Source: Mesorhizobium sp. (GTDB lineage Bacteria > Pseudomonadota > Alphaproteobacteria > Rhizobiales > Rhizobiaceae). Taken from it: a DNA stretch of 64,000 nt. Under the pieces are notes generated by a model, which had not been told where the DNA came from, did no database searches, and saw only the letters and a program-made list of their open reading frames with translations. Positions 17,731 to 25,977 of this stretch are shown here, piece by piece (positions within the stretch are counted from its first letter, which is position 1; every line of letters begins with the position of its first letter). A program made the translations under genes and the position numbers. The stretch lies in the NCBI GenBank assembly GCA_004020875.1, contig SAPZ01000014.1:89571-153570 (forward strand), written 5' to 3'.

Positions 17731-19253
17731 AGATCATGGCCGGAATAGGAGCAGTTGAACGATTTGTTGCAGAGCGGGAAGTCGGCGACGATGTTCCCCT
17801 CGATCGCCGCTTCCAAGAGCGGCCACTGGAACCAGGAGGGGTCGCGCAGGTGGCAGCGCTCGATCAGGCCGTTCTCACCGATGCGCAGCCAGGCAAGGAT
17901 GTCGCCGCGAAAACCCTCGACCAGCGCCATGCCTTCGCGGGACCCTTCTGGCGCAGCGACCTTGACGAGGGTCGGGCCGGCGGGCAGCCGCCCGAGAATC
18001 TGCTCGACCAGCGACAGGCTCTGCTCGACCTCCCGCACGCGAATCCAGACGCGCGCGTTGACGTCGCCCTCCTGCAGCACCGGCACATCGAAGGCGAGCT
18101 CGTCATAGGGCGCGTAACCCGGCATGCGGCGCGCGTCGAAATCGCGGCCCGAGGCGCGTCCGACATAGCCGCCGGCGCAGTATTGCCGGGCAAGCTCGAC
18201 CTTGAGCCGGCCGGTCGCCACGGTCCGGTCCTGCAGCGAGGCGGTGTTGTCGTAGAGTTCCACCAGATGCGGGAAGCGCCGACTGATCTCCGCGACCAGC
18301 GATCGGATGGCATCCGTCCCCGCCTCGTTCAGATCGCTTGCCGTGCCGCCGGGCAGGATGCGGTCGCGCATCAGGCGATGGCCGAAGGCGGCATCGGCGG
18401 CGCGCAGCACGCGTTCGCGCAACACGCCGCAATGCGCGTGCATGATCGCAAAGGCCGCATCGTTGCAGATGGCGCCGATGTCGCCGAGGTGATTGGCAAG
18501 GCGTTCCAATTCAGCCATCAGCGCCCGCAGCCAGATCGCGCGCGCCGGCGGCGTGATGCCGAGCGCGGCCTCCACCGCACGGGCGAAGGCCAGTGAATAG
18601 GCGATGGTGCTGTCGCCCGAGGTCCGGCCGGCGAGTTTCGCGGCACGATCGATCGATGCGCCCTGCATCAACCCCTCGATGCCCTTGTGCACATAGCCCA
18701 GCCGCTCCTCCAGCCGCACCACCGTTTCGCCGCCCGCCGTGAAGCGGAAATGCCCCGGCTCGATGATGCCGGCATGCACCGGCCCGACAGGAATCTGGTG
18801 GAGGCCCTCGCCCTCGGCTGCCAGGAACCGGTAGGACGACGCGGCCGCCGGCCCACCGGGCCGCGCCGCCAGCGGATGCGAGACGCCCCATCGGCCATGG
18901 TCGAGCCAGCGGCGGGTGTCGGGCAGGCCTTGCGGCGCCAGCCCGAAAAGATCCGCCGCGGCGCGTTCCAGCCGGAGAGCCGGTGGATGGTGCTGGCCGA
19001 CCGACGGGTAGCGGCCGCCCCGGCAATCGAGGCTGATCACGCCCATGGTCTGCGCCTCGTCGATAAGCGCCATGTGCACTTTGTCCGGCTCCCCCCACAG
19101 GCCGAGCAGGCTCCAGCGTCCGGCGGCGAGCTGCTCGACGGCAAGGTTCCAGGCCTTCGGAGCGACGACGGCGCGCCGCCAGGGCGCGTGATGCTCGACC
19201 TGGCGGTCGGCCTCGATGAGATCTGCAAGCGCGGGCATATTCTTCCGGATCAT
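17727..19253 (-). CDS. hyfG: HyfG/HycE-like large subunit lacking NiFe ligands
   Basis: A 508-residue protein with an N-terminal NuoC-like part (about residues 1-130) fused to a NuoD/HycE-like part, the layout of HycE and HyfG. In true group 4 hydrogenases the first Ni-binding motif is R-x-C-G-x-C-x-x-x-H; here the aligned residues are RTSGDSTIAY (210-219), so both Cys are Ser and the His is Tyr. The C-terminus (FPLCNKSFNCSYSGHDL, 492-508) lacks a canonical DPCxxC. Ni binding and hydrogen chemistry are therefore unlikely. ATG 19253 is five bases after hyfF; ATG 19238 with GGAAG before it is an alternative. The stop lies at the edge of a dispersed repeat. Confidence 0.9.
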   Translation of the reverse strand: MIRKNMPALADLIEADRQVEHHAPWRRAVVAPKAWNLAVEQLAAGRWSLLGLWGEPDKVHMALIDEAQTMGVISLDCRGGRYPSVGQHHPPALRLERAAADLFGLAPQGLPDTRRWLDHGRWGVSHPLAARPGGPAAASSYRFLAAEGEGLHQIPVGPVHAGIIEPGHFRFTAGGETVVRLEERLGYVHKGIEGLMQGASIDRAAKLAGRTSGDSTIAYSLAFARAVEAALGITPPARAIWLRALMAELERLANHLGDIGAICNDAAFAIMHAHCGVLRERVLRAADAAFGHRLMRDRILPGGTASDLNEAGTDAIRSLVAEISRRFPHLVELYDNTASLQDRTVATGRLKVELARQYCAGGYVGRASGRDFDARRMPGYAPYDELAFDVPVLQEGDVNARVWIRVREVEQSLSLVEQILGRLPAGPTLVKVAAPEGSREGMALVEGFRGDILAWLRIGENGLIERCHLRDPSWFQWPLLEAAIEGNIVADFPLCNKSFNCSYSGHDL

Positions 19254-19258
19254 GCGCC

Positions 19259-20710
19259 TCACCCCAGGATACCGGCGACATGCTGGAACCACGCCACCAG
19301 CGGCGCCGGCAGATAGATGCCGGCCGCAAACACCAAAGCGAGGTGCGAATACATCGGCACGTAGGACGCCTCGACGGGCGCGGTGCCGCCGCGCGGCTCG
19401 CCGAAGGCGACGCCGGTCAGCCGCAGCAGCAGCGCCCCGAAAGCGATGAGCAGCCCGAACACCAGCGGGATCGCCAGCCAGGGATGCCTGGCGAAAGTCG
19501 AGCTGACGACCAGGAACTCGCTCATGAAGATGCCGAGCGGCGGCAGGCCGGCAATGGCCACGACGCCGATGACCAGCGCCCAGCCAAGTCCGGGATGGCT
19601 TTCGGTCAGCCCCCTGATCTCGGAGATCTTCTGCGTGCCCTTGACCTGCGCGATATGGCCGACGGCGAAGAAGATCGCCGATTTGGTCAGGCTGTGCATG
19701 ACCATGTGCAGCAGGCCGGCGAAGTTGGCGAGCGGGCCGCCCATGCCGAAGGCAAAGACGATGATGCCCATATGCTCGATCGAGGAATAGGCGAACAGGC
19801 GTTTGATGTCGCGGCGGCGGTAGAGCATGAAGGCCGCGAAAATCAGCGAGGTCAGCCCCATCGTGACCATCAGCGGCCCCGGCCCGATCGCCTGCGGGCT
19901 CGCCGCGAGCAACAGCTTGAAGCGCAGCACGGCATAGAGCGCGACGTTGAGCAGCAGGCCCGACAGCACCGCCGAGATCGGCGTCGGGCCCTCGGCGTGC
20001 GCGTCGGGCAGCCAGGCATGCAGCGGCGCGAGACCGACCTTCGTGCCGTAGCCGAGCAGCAGGAAGATGAAGGCGACGCTGAGCAGCGCGGGATCGAAAT
20101 GCGCCGCCTTTTCGATCAGCACCGACCAGACCATGGCGTTGGTGCCCTCACCGACCACCGGCTGCGCGGCCATGTAGACGAGGATCGTTCCGAACAGCGC
20201 GAGCGCGATGCCGACGCTGCCGAGGATGAAATATTTCCACGCCGCTTCGAGCGCCTCATGCGTGCGGTAGATGCCGACCATCAGCACGGTGGTCAGCGTG
20301 GCAAGCTCGACCGCGACCCACATCAGGCCGATATTGTTCGACACGAAGGCCAGGTTCATGCCGAACATCATGATCTGGTACATGGCGTGGTAGAAGCGCA
20401 GGTTCGGCGCTGTCAGCCGGCCGGTTTCCAGCTCATGCGCGATGTAGGACGCGCTGAACACGCTGGTGGTGAAGCCGACGAATGTGTTGAGCACGATGAA
20501 GACGATGTTGAGGTCGTCGACCAGCAGATATTGTCCCGGCGCCGGTCGGTCGGTGACGAACAGTGACAGCGCCGCGAGCAAGGTGAGCAGGCTGGCGATG
20601 ACATTGACGACCGCCGTCATGCGGTAGTTCGGCATTGCCGCCAGGATAGCCGCGGCACCCGCCGGGATGAAAAGGATCGCGGCCACGGCGTCCAAGGAAA
20701 ACCCGCTCAC
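19259..20710 (-). CDS. hyfF: HyfF-like antiporter-type membrane subunit
   Basis: A 483-residue, about 14-segment membrane protein of the NuoL/M/N and MrpD antiporter family (Proton_antipo_M). Recognisable stretches are WVAVELATLTTVLMVGIYR (with the conserved TM Glu), GYGTKVGLAPLHAWLPDAHA (Lys in TM7 and the loop His/Asp) and LFAYSSIEHMGIIVFAFG. These charged residues form the ion path in the family. Start overlaps the hyfE stop (ATGA) and it ends five bases before hyfG. It is one of two large antiporter-like subunits in this locus. Confidence 0.92.
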   Translation of the reverse strand: MSGFSLDAVAAILFIPAGAAAILAAMPNYRMTAVVNVIASLLTLLAALSLFVTDRPAPGQYLLVDDLNIVFIVLNTFVGFTTSVFSASYIAHELETGRLTAPNLRFYHAMYQIMMFGMNLAFVSNNIGLMWVAVELATLTTVLMVGIYRTHEALEAAWKYFILGSVGIALALFGTILVYMAAQPVVGEGTNAMVWSVLIEKAAHFDPALLSVAFIFLLLGYGTKVGLAPLHAWLPDAHAEGPTPISAVLSGLLLNVALYAVLRFKLLLAASPQAIGPGPLMVTMGLTSLIFAAFMLYRRRDIKRLFAYSSIEHMGIIVFAFGMGGPLANFAGLLHMVMHSLTKSAIFFAVGHIAQVKGTQKISEIRGLTESHPGLGWALVIGVVAIAGLPPLGIFMSEFLVVSSTFARHPWLAIPLVFGLLIAFGALLLRLTGVAFGEPRGGTAPVEASYVPMYSHLALVFAAGIYLPAPLVAWFQHVAGILG

Positions 20711-21372
20711 CGGCGTTCTCCCCGGTAGTCGTCCAGCGCGCCGATATCGACCGAATCGAACCGTTCGCGGATGCGGAACAGGAAGACGCCGATGACGATG
20801 AAGGCGATCAGGATCGAGAAGGCGACGCTGATCTCGACGACTAACGGCATGCCCTTGGCGCCCGTGGCGGCCAGCACCAGCCCATTCTCCAACGACATGA
20901 AGCCGACGACCTGGCTGACGGCGTTGCGCCTTGTCACCATCACCAGCAGCCCCAGCAGGATGATCGACAGCGCGAAGGCGAGGTCCTCGCGGGCGAGCGG
21001 GTCGGCCTCCGGCGTCACCCGAAGCATCAGCACCATGGAGAGCGTCACCAGCCCGATGCCGGCAAGCATGGTCAGACCGATGCCGACCGCCGTCTCGATA
21101 TCGCGGTGGATGCCGAGCCGCTGGATGATGCGATGCAGCCCGACGGGAATGACGATCGCCTTGAAGACCAGCGCGATTGCCGCGGTGATGTAGAGGTGAT
21201 GCGCATCCTGGATATAGGCCTGCCAGGCGACCGAAAGCGCGAGCACGACGGCATGCAGCGCAAAGACGTTGATCAGCGCGAACAGCCGGTCCTGGTAGAG
21301 CATCATGAAGGAGATCAGCACCAGGCTGCCGGCGAGCAGATGGGCGATGTCGAAGGTGAGACCGTTCATCAC
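20707..21372 (-). CDS. hyfE: HyfE-like membrane subunit
   Basis: A 221-residue membrane protein of the HyfE family, with a NuoK/MrpC-like portion and about six to seven membrane segments. Visible marks are LAGSLVLISFMMLYQDRLFALIN at the N-terminus, VFKAIVIPVGLHRIIQRLGI, and GFMSLENGLVLAATGAKGMP, which carries the conserved membrane Glu of NuoK-like subunits. ATGA overlaps tie it to hyfC upstream and hyfF downstream. Confidence 0.9.
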   Translation of the reverse strand: MMNGLTFDIAHLLAGSLVLISFMMLYQDRLFALINVFALHAVVLALSVAWQAYIQDAHHLYITAAIALVFKAIVIPVGLHRIIQRLGIHRDIETAVGIGLTMLAGIGLVTLSMVLMLRVTPEADPLAREDLAFALSIILLGLLVMVTRRNAVSQVVGFMSLENGLVLAATGAKGMPLVVEISVAFSILIAFIVIGVFLFRIRERFDSVDIGALDDYRGERR

Positions 21373-22319
21373 AGGCTCCGCGAGACGAACAGCAACAGCG
21401 TGCCGAGCAGCGCCAGCATCAGCGCCGCGCCCAGGAAGTCCGGCACGCGGAAGACACGCATCTTGGCGACCGCCGTCTCGAACACGGCAAGCAGGATGGC
21501 GAGCACCGTGAGCTTGCAGAGATAGGCGGCCGCGCCGATGGCCAGCGATTTCGGCCCGGTCCCCCCGCTGTCCAGCCCCCAGGGTAGGAAGACGCAGGAG
21601 ATCAGCGACATGTAGAGCAGCAGCTTGAGGAAGGTGGCGAGCTCGATCATCGCCAGATGGCGGCCGGAATACTCCAGGATCATTGCCTCATGCACCATGG
21701 TGAGCTCCAGATGCGTGGCCGGATTGTCGACCGGTATGCGGGCATTCTCGGCGATCGCCACCATAACCATGGCAATCAGCGACATGCCGAGCGACACCCG
21801 CAGTCCGACCTGCGGCGATCCCATGAAGGCGGCGACCGTCGAAAGCTGCGTGGCGCCGGCCAGCAGCGCCAGGCTGAACACGATGAGCAGCATCGCCGGT
21901 TCGGCCAGCGACGCGATCATCACCTCGCGGCTGGCGCCGAGGCCGCCGAAGCTGGTGCCGACATCCATCCCGGCCAGTGCCTGGAAGAAGCGGGCGCTGC
22001 CGAGCAGCGCCACGATGACGATGAGGTCCGCGGTCCAGCTGAATTCGAGGCCGGTAGCGAAGGTCGGAACGAGCGCCGCCGCAACCCAGGTGGCGGCGAA
22101 GATCAGATAGGGCGTTACGCGGAACAGCCAGGACGCATTGTCCGCCAGCACGACCTCCTTGCGCATCAGCCTGACGAGGTCGCGATAGGGCTGGATCAGC
22201 GAGGGTCCCTGCCGCCTGACCAGCCTTGCCTTCACCTTGCGCACGAAGCCGATCAGCAGCGGTGCCAGCAAAAGCACCGAAAGCATCTGCGCGCCCTGCA
22301 CGGCCAACTGCGCGATCAT
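21369..22319 (-). CDS. hyfC: HyfC/NuoH-like membrane subunit
   Basis: A 316-residue membrane protein of the NuoH/HycD/HyfC family, the quinone-side anchor subunit that links the peripheral arm to the antiporter subunits. Typical segments are KARLVRRQGPSLIQPYRDL (the Q-x-G-P-x-x-x-Q-P-Y-x-D signature), GMDVGTSFGGLGASREVM and MVAIAENARIPVDNPATHLE followed by LTMVHEAMILEYSGR. The chosen ATG 22319 gives an ATGA overlap with hyfB like the other junctions here; an ATG two codons earlier (22325) is also possible. The frame runs further upstream only through hyfB in another frame. Confidence 0.92.
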   Translation of the reverse strand: MIAQLAVQGAQMLSVLLLAPLLIGFVRKVKARLVRRQGPSLIQPYRDLVRLMRKEVVLADNASWLFRVTPYLIFAATWVAAALVPTFATGLEFSWTADLIVIVALLGSARFFQALAGMDVGTSFGGLGASREVMIASLAEPAMLLIVFSLALLAGATQLSTVAAFMGSPQVGLRVSLGMSLIAMVMVAIAENARIPVDNPATHLELTMVHEAMILEYSGRHLAMIELATFLKLLLYMSLISCVFLPWGLDSGGTGPKSLAIGAAAYLCKLTVLAILLAVFETAVAKMRVFRVPDFLGAALMLALLGTLLLFVSRSL

Positions 22320-24331
22320 GGCCATAGAGCGAGCACCAGAAGCAGGATGATGAGGTAGAGGAAGACCAGCGTCAGGTAGCGGCGGATGGTCAGGAACTGC
22401 AGCTGGTTCAGCCGCTCGGTGGCGAAACCGATCGCGCCGGTGATCGGCTGGTAGAAGACCTCCCAGGCCACATCGTGCATCTCCACCTTGAGTCGCGCCG
22501 GCTCGAGGGCGCCTGGCGCCGGCATCTTCACCGTCTCGCGCGAGCGGAACGCGAAGCCGCCGAAGACGCGGCGAATAGGCTGCGCGAAGCTGACCGCCGT
22601 GTATTGCGCGGCTGGCACCGCGTCCGTGAAGCCGCACCCCCAAGCAATGCCCCGGCGCAGCGCGTGCGAGGCGAAGCGGTGAATGAAGAAGGCCGCGAGC
22701 GACGCCGAGATGGTGATGAAGACGAAGACCAGCAGGCCGTTATAGGAGCTGCGGCTCTCGGCGATCGGCACGATCGACAGCCAGGGCTGCGCCATCTGCA
22801 CCGGCATGCGCTCGCCGACGAGTGGAAGCGTTACCGTCGACAGGCTGTCGATGACGAAGCCTGGCAGGATGCCGGCGAGCAGGCAGAAGGCGGCAAGCAC
22901 GGCCATCGCGGCCAGCGACCAGCGATCGACTTCGTGTGCGCGTTCCACCGCCACCGACCGTGCCCGGCCAAGGAAGGTGATGCCGAATGCCTTGACGAAG
23001 CAGGCCGCGGCCAGTGCGGCCGAGAGCGCCAGCATGCCGCCGACCGCGGGCACCATGACCTTCAGTCCCCATTGCGGCAGCTCTGGGCTGCGCAATATGG
23101 CCTGGAAGACCAGCCATTCGGAGGCAAAGCCGTTGAAGGGCGGCAGCGCCGAGATCGAGACGCAGCCGATGAGGAAGACGAAGCTGGTCACCGGCAGGCG
23201 ATGGATGAGGCCGCCGAGCTTTTCCATGTCGCGCTCGCCGGTTGCCGTCAGCACGGCGCCGGCGCCGAAGAACAGCAGGCTCTTGAAGAAGGAATGGTTG
23301 AGCACGTGGAAGAGCGCCGCGGTGAAGGCCAGCGCGGCGGCCGACGGCATGCCGTTCGCCTTGAAGGCCAGCGCAAGGCCGAGGCTTGCGAAGATGACGC
23401 CGATATTCTCGATGGTCGAATAGGCAAGCAGCCGTTTGAGGTCCTTTTCCATCAGCGCGTGCAGGATGCCCAGCACCGCCGTCACGCCGCCGATGAGAAG
23501 CACCGCCACGCCCGACCACCATGCCGGCTCGCCAAGCAGGTCGAACACCACGCGGACGAAGCCATAGAGGGCCACCTTCGTCATGATGCCGCTCATCAGC
23601 GCCGAGACATGGCTGGGTGCCGCCGGATGGGCAAGCGGCAGCCAGGCATGCAGCGGCACGAGGCCAGCCTTGGAGCCGGCGCCGAGCAGCATGAGAACCA
23701 GCACCGCGCCGGCGGCGAACGGGCCGGGATGCGCCGTCCGCATCGCGTCGAACGCATAGGTTCCCGCCGGCCCGGCCAGCAGGCCGAAGGCAAGCAGCAG
23801 CGCCATCGTGCCGAAGCTTGCCATCACCAGGTAGATGTAGCCGGCGCGCCGGTTGGCCTCATCGCGGTGATGCGCCATGACCAGCGCCCAGGAGGCGAGC
23901 GACATGAACTCCCAGGACAACAGGAAGCTGAAGGCGTCGTTGGCCAGCACCACGAGGTTCATGCCGGCGAGGAAGGCGGGATAGAATGGCAGAACCCGAT
24001 GCGGCTGGGATTCATGCCGGCCATAACCGAGACCGTAGAGGCTGGTGATCGTGCCGCCCAGATTGACGACGACAAGAAAGAACGCCGACAGGCCGTCGAG
24101 CCGGAACCGGGCGCCTGTCCAGGGCAGGCCGAGCGGCAAGGTGGCGGAGGCCTCGCCGGGGTTACCGGCGAGATGGCCGGCAGCAGTCGCGAGCAGTACG
24201 GCTGAAATCACAAGCGTCGCGCCATAGACCAGTCGAGTCGCGGCGGCGAGCCGGCTGGCGGCCGCAGCCATTATGGCTGTCGCCAAGAACGCGGCAGGAC
24301 CGCACAACAGAAGGGGGACGGTCGAATTCAC
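22316..24331 (-). CDS. hyfB: HyfB-like large antiporter-type membrane subunit
   Basis: A 671-residue membrane protein of the NuoL-like HyfB/HycC family with about 16 membrane segments. Conserved marks are LLSWEFMSLASWALVMAHH (TM Glu), GAGSKAGLVPLHAWLPLAHP (TM Lys) and LAYSTIENIGVIFASLG. The length beyond a 14-TM core includes the C-terminal extension expected for HyfB. It starts inside the stop of the XRE regulator gene (ATGA, 24328-24331) and overlaps hyfC. It probably forms the distal ion-translocating module of the complex. Confidence 0.92.
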   Translation of the reverse strand: MNSTVPLLLCGPAAFLATAIMAAAASRLAAATRLVYGATLVISAVLLATAAGHLAGNPGEASATLPLGLPWTGARFRLDGLSAFFLVVVNLGGTITSLYGLGYGRHESQPHRVLPFYPAFLAGMNLVVLANDAFSFLLSWEFMSLASWALVMAHHRDEANRRAGYIYLVMASFGTMALLLAFGLLAGPAGTYAFDAMRTAHPGPFAAGAVLVLMLLGAGSKAGLVPLHAWLPLAHPAAPSHVSALMSGIMTKVALYGFVRVVFDLLGEPAWWSGVAVLLIGGVTAVLGILHALMEKDLKRLLAYSTIENIGVIFASLGLALAFKANGMPSAAALAFTAALFHVLNHSFFKSLLFFGAGAVLTATGERDMEKLGGLIHRLPVTSFVFLIGCVSISALPPFNGFASEWLVFQAILRSPELPQWGLKVMVPAVGGMLALSAALAAACFVKAFGITFLGRARSVAVERAHEVDRWSLAAMAVLAAFCLLAGILPGFVIDSLSTVTLPLVGERMPVQMAQPWLSIVPIAESRSSYNGLLVFVFITISASLAAFFIHRFASHALRRGIAWGCGFTDAVPAAQYTAVSFAQPIRRVFGGFAFRSRETVKMPAPGALEPARLKVEMHDVAWEVFYQPITGAIGFATERLNQLQFLTIRRYLTLVFLYLIILLLVLALWP

Positions 24332-24639
24332 GGCTGGCTCCCGCCGGTTTCGACCTCGCCGCCATCGGGTTCAGACGCCTTGGCGAGATCGAAGCCAGCC
24401 TTCAGCCGCACGCCGCGCCCGCCGCCCTGGCTGGTCGCTCCTTCCCCGATCAGCTCGATGCCGGAGATCTCGAGCGCCGCGATCAGCTTCATCAGCGAAT
24501 CGACATTGCCCCTTATGATCGAGCCGCTGGCTTCCATGCGCTGGATCGTCGGCACCGACAGGCCGGACAATTCGGCAAGCCGGCGCTGATCGATCCCGAG
24601 CAGCGATCTGGCTGCGCGCAATTGCGGTGCGGTTATCAC
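24328..24639 (-). CDS. XRE-family HTH regulator, first gene of the Hyf-like operon
   Basis: A 103-residue small DNA-binding protein. The Cro/CI-type helix-turn-helix occupies residues about 4-57 (QLRAARSLLGIDQRRLAELS then GLSVPTIQRMEAS). A Gly-rich and acidic tail without known domain follows. Its stop overlaps the hyfB start, so the regulator and the membrane complex are co-transcribed. An inverted repeat flanks a -35-like hexamer about 60-90 bases upstream, which suggests autoregulation. The signal it responds to is not evident. Confidence 0.85.
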   Translation of the reverse strand: MITAPQLRAARSLLGIDQRRLAELSGLSVPTIQRMEASGSIIRGNVDSLMKLIAALEISGIELIGEGATSQGGGRGVRLKAGFDLAKASEPDGGEVETGGSQP

Positions 24640-24698
24640 CGAGCACTCTCTCGTTCAGGTCTGAGGTATCAGGTCTCGGTGCTACAGCCTACATTAAA

Positions 24699-24732
24699 AT
24701 GTTCTATCGTCAAGGATTGATGTGTAGAACAT
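24699..24732 (-). promoter_or_regulatory. Inverted repeat and promoter region of the XRE-Hyf operon
   Basis: ATGTTCTA (24699-24706) and TAGAACAT (24725-24732) are exact inverted copies 18 bases apart. Between them, on the minus strand, lies TTGACG (24713-24708), a good -35; the -10 is weak. A dimer or dimer pair on the two arms would cover the promoter. The XRE protein encoded next is the natural candidate ligand. Confidence 0.5.
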
Positions 24733-24842
24733 CTATGTTGATGCCGCGACAGTGTGGACCGAGGGTGCGCAGAACCCCTGGCCAGATACCGCACCCCACC
24801 TGTCCAGCCGGTGTTTAGAGTGCCGCGAAGCGGAAGGGCTCC

Positions 24843-25502
24843 TCAGCGCTCCACGGCTGCATAAGCCAGGGCCAGGATGCACGGGGAGGTGGCAAAACGG
24901 ACGGCCAGACGACGGCCCCACGAAGTGACTGCTTCACCCTTTTCGAAATCGACCGCGATGTCCTCAAAACCCAACACGCGACCGTCGAGCGGGAACGATG
25001 CCTTGTAGGCCGCCTCCTTGACCGCGAACAGGATACGGCCGCCCAGATTTGGATCGAGATCACCCAGACGATCCTCCGATGCGGCAACCACGGCCCGGAG
25101 ATCGTCGGGCAATGGCAAGGCGGGCTCGATGTCGACGCCGACGCTTCGCAGCGCGTCGGATCGCGCGATGACTGCCACGGCCATCGTGTCGTCATGCGCG
25201 ATCGAGCCGACAAGGCCGGCCGGCCAGATTGGGTTTCCCAGTTGGCCGCGCAATATCGCGCGGTTCACGCATCCTCGACGCCTCAGCAATTCATGCGCGA
25301 TGTGGCGGCCTGCCCCCGTGGCGGCGCGCGCCCCGGGTGCACGCGTCGCCATGGAAGCGCCTTCCGCAGGCAGGATGTATTGTTCGTCGCCGGCGAGGAT
25401 ATGCCGGCAGCCGCCGCTCAGGCCGGGCGGCGCGAGGCCGGCCAATGCCTGCTCGACGGTATGTTGGATGCTCGCCGACATCCCTTGCGGCCGGGTGTTC
25501 AA
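24843..25502 (-). CDS. Sfp/EntD-type 4'-phosphopantetheinyl transferase
   Basis: A 219-residue enzyme that moves phosphopantetheine from CoA to the Ser of a carrier domain. Motifs: GSIAHDD (residues 99-105), the Mg-binding GVDIE (122-126) and FAVKEAAYK (159-167), all in the order of the EntD/Sfp class. It is the last gene of the operon NRPS-GNAT-PPTase, four bases after the GNAT stop, so its most likely target is Ser584 of the NRPS next door. An ATG at 25481 is an alternative start. Confidence 0.92.
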   Translation of the reverse strand: MNTRPQGMSASIQHTVEQALAGLAPPGLSGGCRHILAGDEQYILPAEGASMATRAPGARAATGAGRHIAHELLRRRGCVNRAILRGQLGNPIWPAGLVGSIAHDDTMAVAVIARSDALRSVGVDIEPALPLPDDLRAVVAASEDRLGDLDPNLGGRILFAVKEAAYKASFPLDGRVLGFEDIAVDFEKGEAVTSWGRRLAVRFATSPCILALAYAAVER

Positions 25503-25506
25503 CGCT

Positions 25507-25977
25507 CTATCCGCCCAGTTCGAGCACGGCGATCATCTCGTCGTCCTCGTCCGGTCCTTGCTCGACGAAACCGAAGCCGGCGTAAAGCCGGCGCGCCGCC
25601 TCGTTCTCCTGTTCATAACAGATCAAAACGCGGCGGACGTGGCCGCGCTTCGCGATCTCTTCCAGCACCTTGGCAACAGCGGCGCGGCCGAAGCCTTTGC
25701 CTTGCTCCCGGCGGTCGATCATGAAGCGATAGATGATCGCTTCGTCATCGTCGCCAAACGCGCTGTACATGAGGAATCCGACAACGCGCCCGGCGGAGAC
25801 CACGGCGCGGGCGATCGCCTCGTCATCCTGCTCGGCCTCCGCCAGCGATTCGGCGTTGGAGGCAACGTACTCCTGCTGTTCCGGTAACAGTTCGAGCGCC
25901 AGTATCGCCGCCCAGTTGTCCTTGCCGACAGGCTCCAGGGCAATCGGGCGGTCGCTGGTGCTGCCGCTGCGCGTCAC
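25507..25977 (-). CDS. GNAT-family N-acetyltransferase
   Basis: A 156-residue acetyl-CoA-dependent acetyltransferase. The CoA-binding signature RREQGKGFGRAA is at residues 89-100, and the C-terminal NEAARRLYAGFGFVEQG is the usual family end. Sequence character (LYAGFGF, strongly acidic) recalls spermine/spermidine and aminoglycoside acetyltransferases. It overlaps the NRPS stop by ATGA and precedes the PPTase. In a poly-basic-amino-acid operon it could acetylate the product or monomer for self-protection; that is inference. Confidence 0.87.
   Translation of the reverse strand: MTRSGSTSDRPIALEPVGKDNWAAILALELLPEQQEYVASNAESLAEAEQDDEAIARAVVSAGRVVGFLMYSAFGDDDEAIIYRFMIDRREQGKGFGRAAVAKVLEEIAKRGHVRRVLICYEQENEAARRLYAGFGFVEQGPDEDDEMIAVLELGG

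Noticed and set aside
22475-24205. Long open frame antisense to hyfB (576 codons)
   Set aside because: Its translation is dominated by Arg, His, Gln and Glu, as expected from the complement of a GC-rich membrane-protein gene; hyfB is the real gene. The same applies to the antisense frames at 19280-20566, 28749-30086, 40993-42297, 59239-60714 and 62829-63803.
17064-24331. Functional [NiFe] hydrogenase or true respiratory complex I
   Set aside because: The large subunit lacks the Ni ligands, and the flavin, NADH and most Fe-S subunits of complex I are absent, as are hydrogenase maturation genes.
24627-24818. 63-codon plus-strand frame upstream of the XRE gene
   Set aside because: It covers the XRE promoter and inverted repeat and looks non-coding.
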